A stretch of DNA of 9,853 nt from the NCBI GenBank assembly GCA_003484265.1, contig DNDO01000007.1, positions 1 to 9,853 of the forward strand, written 5' to 3'. The stretch comes from Anaerolineae bacterium. Its GTDB lineage: Bacteria; Chloroflexota; Anaerolineae; Anaerolineales; Villigracilaceae. The position numbers and the translations under genes were made by a program. Positions 5,933 to 9,853 of the stretch are shown one piece after another. The stretch's first letter is position 1. The number at the start of each line of letters is the position of its first letter. The notes below the pieces were generated by a model. The model searched no databases. It saw nothing but the letters and a program-made list of their open reading frames with translations, and was not told the origin of the DNA.

Positions 5933-6311
5933 ATGACAGGCTTCGACGGGAGAGGCTGGTTCCGGAATGCGAGCCGAGAGGCGCCGAACTCGTAAACTCA
6001 GCGCAAAAACTCAAGTGCCAATCGCACTTCATATGCTGCTATGCCCCTCGCCGCCTAGTGTGACGAGAACATAACAGTTGGCGCCTAAGGGCGTCACGTC
6101 CGCCGGCACCGTCCTCCACCCGGTGACGGATCGGGCGAGACAATGGTGTGAGTGCCGCGCACAACGCCGCTACATGCGCGAAAGACAAGCGGCTGGTCGC
6201 AGAGAGTTCTTGTCGGGCGAGACCTCTGTGATGACTAACCTCGACCGACTACGCTCGTAGATTTCCGAGGGTCGAATCTTTCGGACCCGGGTTCAATTCC
6301 CGGCATCTCCA
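5929..6311 (+). ncRNA. ssrA: Transfer-messenger RNA (tmRNA), one-piece
   Basis: tmRNA rescues ribosomes stalled on broken mRNA and tags the product for proteolysis. The 5' end GGGGATGACAGGCTTCGAC carries the conserved tmRNA start. GGGGATG (5929-5935) pairs with CATCTCC (6304-6310) in a seven-pair acceptor stem with one G-U. The T arm is perfect: CCGGG (6287-6291), loop TTCAATT (6292-6298), CCCGG (6299-6303). The 3' tract TTTCGGAC before it is also typical. A13 at the discriminator position (6311) is followed by CTA, so the CCA tail is not encoded and must be added. The length of 383 is normal for a one-piece tmRNA. The internal tag reading frame ends LAA plus stop. An extended -10 promoter and a strong terminator bracket the gene. 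Boundaries may be off by one or two bases. Confidence 0.96.
6017..6058 (+). other. tmRNA tag-peptide reading frame
   Basis: From GCC at 6017 to TAG at 6056-6058, the frame encodes ANRTSYAAMPLAA (13 residues). It is the only one of the three frames here that ends in a small-residue LAA-type degron directly before a stop. The Ala resume codon preceded by CAAGT, and the following Asn, resemble tags of other bacteria. The C-terminal LAA is the ClpXP-recognised end. The start codon of the tag is inferred; the end is clear. Confidence 0.8.
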
Positions 6312-6313
6312 CT

Positions 6314-6345
6314 AACGTACTACCGCAAGGTGGTACGTTTTGCTT
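6314..6345 (+). terminator. Intrinsic terminator of ssrA
   Basis: AACGTACTACC (6314-6324) pairs with GGTGGTACGTT (6329-6339), eleven pairs with one G-U, closed by a GCAA tetraloop. TT-G-CTT extends the T-rich run. It begins three bases after the mature tmRNA end. The -10 box of the next gene directly follows. Confidence 0.9.
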
Positions 6346-6373
6346 ATAATATTCAGGTCGCCGTATACGGCGA
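6345..6373 (+). promoter_or_regulatory. Lipoprotein promoter -10 and downstream 16-bp perfect palindrome
   Basis: TATAAT (6345-6350) directly abuts the ssrA terminator and is the likely -10 box; its -35 would fall in the terminator stem and is poor. Seven bases further, TCGCCGTATACGGCGA (6358-6373) is a perfect 16-base palindrome around the predicted start site. It ends 15 bases before the ATG at 6388. It could be an operator or, in RNA, a 6-bp hairpin with a TATA loop just before the ribosome site AAGGAA (6379-6384). Confidence 0.5.
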
Positions 6374-6387
6374 TGTAAAAGGAAAAT

Positions 6388-7146
6388 ATGAAAAAGTTTC
6401 TTCTTTTTGGACTTCTCATCCTGACGTCAGCCTGTCAAACAGCGACCCCCTCGCCTGCACCTTCTCTTTTCCCAACAGCCACGCCTCCTCCTTCGTCGCC
6501 TCCCCCGATACCTGATACGCCAACCCTCGAACCGACACTCACCCCCGAGCCGACGTTGACACCCCTCCCGCGTCTGTTCACAAATGGATTCGACTCATCC
6601 CTTGCTGGTTGGGTCATCCTACAGGCAGGTAACGACGCAGTTCCGAACGTCTCCACTGAAAACAACACCTTGCGTCTTCAAATGGATTCTCCCTATACCT
6701 GGCTCTACATTCTCTATGGCCCATTCGATTATGCGGACGTTTACATCGAAACACAATTCACAAATAGCGCGCTCAGCCCCGCATCCACCGGGTTGATCTG
6801 CCGTTACAGTGAAGAGAACGGCTGGCTGGAATACAACGTCAACGCAGACGGGACGTACAATGTTCTTTATGGACGTTGGCTTTCTGTCGGCATTCCAGAT
6901 TATCTGCCTGTTGCCGATGGTTCATCGAGCGAAATCAAACAGAGCGGAGAGACCCAGCAGATCGGCATGACCTGTTCAGGTACAACGCTCCAGCTTTATA
7001 TCAATCAAATCCTGATTCGCAATATCGATGTATCCCGCTTTGAATTTACTAATGGCAAAGTGGGACTCACCGCATCTTCTTATGAAAACGCGCCTGTGGT
7101 CGTTGTGTTTGATTCGGTCACTATCAGCGAATCCCCGTCCCCCTAA
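6388..7146 (+). CDS. Secreted lipoprotein with Pro/Thr-rich linker and probable beta-sandwich domain
   Basis: This 252-residue protein starts with a textbook lipoprotein signal: MKK, a hydrophobic core FLLFGLLILT, and lipobox TSAC, with C16 as the lipidated residue. Residues 18-61 form a low-complexity linker rich in Pro, Thr and Ser (repeats such as EPTLTP), a common cell-surface spacer. The remainder (about 62-250) has alternating beta-strand character with FDSSLAGW near its start. It resembles the concanavalin-like/LamG or DUF1080-type beta-sandwiches that bind or cleave carbohydrate. No catalytic site can be assigned. AAGGAA (6379-6384) precedes the ATG. The gene appears monocistronic, between the ssrA terminator and dnaK. 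The surface location is confident; the domain assignment rests on fold-like features only. Carbohydrate binding is a guess. Confidence 0.85.
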   Translation: MKKFLLFGLLILTSACQTATPSPAPSLFPTATPPPSSPPPIPDTPTLEPTLTPEPTLTPLPRLFTNGFDSSLAGWVILQAGNDAVPNVSTENNTLRLQMDSPYTWLYILYGPFDYADVYIETQFTNSALSPASTGLICRYSEENGWLEYNVNADGTYNVLYGRWLSVGIPDYLPVADGSSSEIKQSGETQQIGMTCSGTTLQLYINQILIRNIDVSRFEFTNGKVGLTASSYENAPVVVVFDSVTISESPSP

Positions 7147-7200
7147 AGAATTCGACAGTTTTTCTACATACCGTTAACAGTTTTCTTGCATTCGGCAGGT

Positions 7201-7220
7201 ATTATGTGAATATTCATAAT
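7201..7220 (+). promoter_or_regulatory. Dyad in the dnaK upstream region
   Basis: ATTATG (7201-7206) and CATAAT (7215-7220) are inverted arms around TGAATATT, 57 bases before the dnaK ATG. TTGCAT (7186-7191) with AATATT (7209-7214), 17 bases apart, is a possible promoter with its -10 inside the dyad. The dyad could be a repressor site, but AT-rich dyads of this size arise by chance. No CIRCE element (TTAGCACTC-N9-GAGTGCTAA) is present in 7147-7276. Confidence 0.3.
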
Positions 7221-7276
7221 TCTTAGAAGCGTCATTGCAAACCTTTAATGTAATGGCAAATGCAAGGAGTGTATCC

Positions 7277-9163
7277 ATGGGCAAAATTATAGGCATAGAT
7301 TTGGGCACGACCAACTCTGTCGTTTCGGTGATGGAAGGCGGACAGCCGACCGTCATCTCGACCGCGGAGGGGGGCAGACTCTGCCCCTCGGTTGTAGCGT
7401 TCAATAAAAACGGAGAACGACTCGTCGGTCAGACTGCGAAGCGGCAGGCGGTTGTTAATTCCGAAAATACAGTGTATTCCATCAAACGATTCATCGGTCG
7501 TCACTTTGACGAGACCGAGGCTGAACGTAAAACCGCATCCTATGAAGTAGTTGCAGGACCATCTGACGATGTGCGCGTGAAAATTCCCGTTACAAATCGC
7601 GAGTACTCCCCGCAGGAGATCAGCGCGATGGTGCTGGGCAAGTTGAAGACCGATGCGGAAGCGTATCTGGGCGAGCCTGTCACGCAGGCTGTCATCACCG
7701 TCCCTGCATATTTCAACGACAGCCAGCGCCAAGCCACAAAGGATGCTGGCAAGATCGCGGGTCTCGAAGTGATGCGCATTATCAACGAACCGACCGCATC
7801 CGCGCTGGCATATGGACTTGATAAAAAGAAGGATGAGACCATTCTCGTCTTCGACCTGGGCGGCGGCACATTCGACGTTTCCATTCTCGAAGTTGGGGAG
7901 GGCGTCATCGAAGTAAAAGCCACGAACGGCGACACGCACCTCGGCGGCGACGATTGGGATCAGAAGATCGTCAATTGGGCGGCGGACGAATTCAAGAAAG
8001 ACCAGGGCATAGACCTGCGCAGTGACCGTCCCGCTTTACAGCGTTTGCGCGAAGCCGCAGAAAAAGCCAAGATCGAACTCTCGACCGTGATGGAAACGGA
8101 GATCAATCTTCCTTACATCACAGCCGACGCAAGCGGACCGAAACATTTGCAATTGAAACTAACCCGTTCGAAATTCGAGCAGATGACCGAGGACCTGTTG
8201 GAACGCTGCCGCAAGCCATTCGAAGCCGCGTTAAAAGACGCCGATATGGACGCAAGCAAACTCAATGAAGTAGTTCTGGTCGGCGGCTCGACACGTATGC
8301 CAATGGTTTCAGGTCTTGTCCGTAAGCTGACGCAGAAGGAACCGAACAAGGGTGTGAACCCGGATGAAGTTGTTGCCATTGGCGCGGCGATTCAAGGCGG
8401 CGTGCTTGGCGGCGAAGTCAAGGATATCCTCCTGCTCGACGTCACCCCGCTTTCATTGGGTGTCGAAACGATGGGCAGTGTCATGACCAAGATGATCGAA
8501 CGTAACACAACCATCCCTGTCCGTAAAACGGAAATATATTCCACCGCCGCAGATAATCAGACCGCTGTGGATATCCATGTCCTGCAGGGCGAACGCCCGA
8601 TGGCGGCGGACAATATGTCGCTTGGACGTTTCCGTCTCGACGGAATTCCGCCTGCCGGGCGCGGCATCCCTCAAGTGGAAGTGACTTTTGATATTGACGC
8701 GAACGGCATCTTGAATGTCACCGCGAAAGATAAAGCCACAGGCAAGGAACAGAAGGTCACGATCACCGCCTCCACGAATCTGGATAAGAGCGACATCGAT
8801 CGCATGGTGCAGGAATCCAAAGCTCATGAAGCGGAGGACAAGAAACGCCGCGAAATGATCGACGCGAAGAACACCGCTGACAATCTCGTTTATCAAACTG
8901 AAAAGACATTGCGCGATCTGGGCGATAAGGTTCCATCTGCCGAGCGCGGCGAGATCGAAACCAAGATCAACGATCTCAAGTCCGCCGCGCAGGGTGATGA
9001 CCTCGCACAGATCCAAAAAGCGAGCGAGCAAGTGCAACAGGCCTTCCATGCCCTGAGCCAGCAGCTCTATGCGCAGGGCGAACCCCAACCCGAATCAGGC
9101 GGAGGTTCTGCAGCACCGCCGCCGTCCGATGGCGATGTCATTGACGGCGAAGTGAAAGAATAA
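7277..9163 (+). CDS. dnaK: Hsp70 molecular chaperone DnaK
   Basis: This 628-residue protein is full length for DnaK. It is the ATP-driven cytoplasmic chaperone that binds exposed hydrophobic peptides with DnaJ and GrpE. The nucleotide domain has IGIDLGTTNS (5-14), K70 in YSIKRFIG, INEPTASALAYG (169-180) with E171, DLGGGTFD (193-200) and VLVGGSTRMP (333-342). The interdomain linker ILLLDVTPLSLG (384-395) leads to the substrate domain and helical lid. The C-terminus after about 600 is Gln/Gly/Ser/Pro-rich and ends DGDVIDGEVKE, the usual acidic co-chaperone tail. The ATG at 7277 is chosen for its AAGGAG (7264-7269); upstream in-frame TTG 7235 and ATG 7253 lack this. Tandem TAATAA ends it. No grpE, dnaJ or hrcA adjoins, so it is a solo transcription unit closed by its own terminator. 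Confidence 0.98.
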   Translation: MGKIIGIDLGTTNSVVSVMEGGQPTVISTAEGGRLCPSVVAFNKNGERLVGQTAKRQAVVNSENTVYSIKRFIGRHFDETEAERKTASYEVVAGPSDDVRVKIPVTNREYSPQEISAMVLGKLKTDAEAYLGEPVTQAVITVPAYFNDSQRQATKDAGKIAGLEVMRIINEPTASALAYGLDKKKDETILVFDLGGGTFDVSILEVGEGVIEVKATNGDTHLGGDDWDQKIVNWAADEFKKDQGIDLRSDRPALQRLREAAEKAKIELSTVMETEINLPYITADASGPKHLQLKLTRSKFEQMTEDLLERCRKPFEAALKDADMDASKLNEVVLVGGSTRMPMVSGLVRKLTQKEPNKGVNPDEVVAIGAAIQGGVLGGEVKDILLLDVTPLSLGVETMGSVMTKMIERNTTIPVRKTEIYSTAADNQTAVDIHVLQGERPMAADNMSLGRFRLDGIPPAGRGIPQVEVTFDIDANGILNVTAKDKATGKEQKVTITASTNLDKSDIDRMVQESKAHEAEDKKRREMIDAKNTADNLVYQTEKTLRDLGDKVPSAERGEIETKINDLKSAAQGDDLAQIQKASEQVQQAFHALSQQLYAQGEPQPESGGGSAAPPPSDGDVIDGEVKE

Positions 9164-9173
9164 TAAATGAATT

Positions 9174-9214
9174 AGACCCTTAGGGTTTGCAATCCCTAAG
9201 GGTCTTTCTTCTTT
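9174..9214 (+). terminator. Intrinsic terminator of dnaK
   Basis: AGACCCTTAGGG (9174-9185) and CCCTAAGGGTCT (9194-9205) form twelve perfect pairs around the eight-base loop TTTGCAAT, followed by TTCTTCTTT. It lies ten bases after the dnaK stop. The promoter of the next gene begins right at the end of the T-rich run. Confidence 0.95.
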
Positions 9215-9243
9215 ATACAGGGTGCTGCGTAAGCATGTATAAT
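9214..9243 (+). promoter_or_regulatory. Promoter of the C39-like peptidase gene, predicted leaderless
   Basis: TATAAT (9238-9243) follows TATACA (9214-9219, four of six matches to TTGACA) after an 18-base spacer. The expected start site is at 9250-9251, and the ATG is at 9251. No Shine-Dalgarno exists between the -10 and the ATG (CCTCGCC), so the mRNA would start at or one base before its start codon. Confidence 0.6.
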
Positions 9244-9250
9244 CCTCGCC

Positions 9251-9853
9251 ATGCAAAATCGTTTTAATCGTAAATGGATTCTCCCCATCGCTCTCACGTT
9301 GGGCGTCGGCATTTTCTTTTTGCCGCCAGTATATTCGCGCGTCCTGCCTCGTCTCGAAAATTTACAAGCCAGCATTAAATATTGGATCAACCCTCCCGAC
9401 GAAGCAGTGTTCCAACCTGCAACTCCAACGGAATCAAGCGGTATAACTTCGACTCGAACGCCCGCGCCAACTCCCACGCAGACTCAACCTCCAACCAAAG
9501 GACCGACACTCGCGCCGACGGTCACATCCACACCCCTGCCTGAATCCGTTATCCTGAAAGGGATTCGCTACGAAGACCAAAAGAACCGCTGGAACTATTG
9601 CGGCCCCGCGAACCTAAGCATGGCATTGAATTACGTCGGTTGGAACGGCAACCGTGATACTGTCGCCAGGTCCATCAAGCCCGGCGTGCAAGACCCAAAA
9701 CTCGACTTCATCCAACAAGGCAGAACGGATATCAACGTCATGCCGTATGAGATGGTGGACTTCGTCAATGAAGAGACCGAATTCCGCGCGTTATCGCGTC
9801 TTGGTGGGAACATTGATTTGGCGAAGAAACTTCTCGCGGCTGGATTTCCATTC
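9251..9853 (+). CDS. Membrane-anchored C39-like cysteine peptidase, N-terminal part (cut by window edge)
   Basis: An open frame of 201 codons runs from ATG 9251 to the window end. Residues 9-27 are a single hydrophobic anchor or uncleaved signal after a basic MQNRFNRK start. A Thr/Pro/Ser-rich spacer follows at about 56-97, much like that of the lipoprotein at 6388. From about 102 the domain begins with GIRYEDQKNRWNYCGPANLS, where C117 sits in the YCGPANLSMAL motif of Peptidase_C39-like (papain-fold) proteins. The downstream helix and VGWNGNRDTVARSI fit too. The catalytic His and Asp would lie beyond the window, so activity cannot be confirmed. C39-like proteins of this kind are often extracytoplasmic peptidases not linked to bacteriocin export. 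No Shine-Dalgarno precedes the ATG, and a TATAAT eight bases upstream suggests a leaderless mRNA. Confidence 0.85.
   Translation, partial: MQNRFNRKWILPIALTLGVGIFFLPPVYSRVLPRLENLQASIKYWINPPDEAVFQPATPTESSGITSTRTPAPTPTQTQPPTKGPTLAPTVTSTPLPESVILKGIRYEDQKNRWNYCGPANLSMALNYVGWNGNRDTVARSIKPGVQDPKLDFIQQGRTDINVMPYEMVDFVNEETEFRALSRLGGNIDLAKKLLAAGFPF

Noticed and set aside
6078..6260. 60-codon open frame inside ssrA
   Set aside because: It lies in the pseudoknot region of the tmRNA, which is not translated. The true tag frame is at 6017-6058.
6330..6515. Open frame starting in the ssrA terminator
   Set aside because: It overlaps the terminator and the lipoprotein start in another frame; the lipoprotein frame has the signal peptide, lipobox and ribosome site.
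7147..7276. CIRCE (HrcA) operator before dnaK
   Set aside because: Looked for TTAGCACTC and its inverted partner; neither half-site is present.
7232..7939. Long open frame antisense to dnaK (235 residues)
   Set aside because: dnaK genes often carry long antisense open frames because of codon bias. This one has no ribosome site or recognisable domain, and the sense strand encodes an unmistakable DnaK.
8453..9088. Second antisense open frame in dnaK (211 residues)
   Set aside because: Same shadow effect; it lies entirely opposite the substrate-binding domain and shows no protein family features.
1..9853. CRISPR array, insertion sequence or integration site
   Set aside because: No regularly spaced direct repeats, transposase motifs or terminal inverted repeats were seen. 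The ssrA 3' end, a common integration site, runs straight into a terminator with no integrase nearby.

Overview
The window looks like a chromosomal segment of a Chloroflexota bacterium, most likely of the Anaerolineae. This is inferred from style, not from a marker gene: roughly 50% GC, secreted proteins with long Pro/Thr-rich linkers behind an N-terminal anchor, a GAF histidine kinase and a receiver-CpaE fusion, and a one-piece tmRNA. No phage, transposon, CRISPR or integration signal is visible.

Layout. The tail of an unknown membrane protein (2-100) ends before a perfect hairpin (118-148). A near-consensus promoter overlapped by a dyad drives a two-gene module: a PadR regulator (221-553) and a HAAS-type multi-pass membrane protein (568-1566). 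A zinc-dependent medium-chain dehydrogenase follows (1701-2648). Convergent to it is a tightly coupled three-gene minus-strand operon, transcribed from about 5835 down to 2674: a receiver-CpaE/TadZ-like ATPase fusion (5808-4648), a Sir2 deacylase (4651-3875) and a soluble GAF histidine kinase (3882-2674). The junctions overlap by 4 and 8 bases.

The operon shares a roughly 120-bp divergent control region with ssrA (tmRNA, 5929-6311). The tmRNA tag can be read as ANRTSYAAMPLAA, and a strong terminator (6314-6345) follows. Next come a lipoprotein with a Pro/Thr linker and a probable beta-sandwich domain (6388-7146), a full-length dnaK (7277-9163) with its own perfect terminator, and the start of an anchored C39-like cysteine peptidase (9251 to the window edge), which appears to be transcribed leaderless.

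How the genes fit together. PadR and the HAAS protein form a typical autoregulated envelope-signalling pair. The kinase and the receiver-CpaE protein are probably a cognate two-component pair with no DNA-binding output; their co-translation with an NAD-dependent deacylase is the most unusual point in the window. ssrA and dnaK are both quality-control functions (ribosome rescue and chaperoning), but each has its own signals and they do not form one operon.
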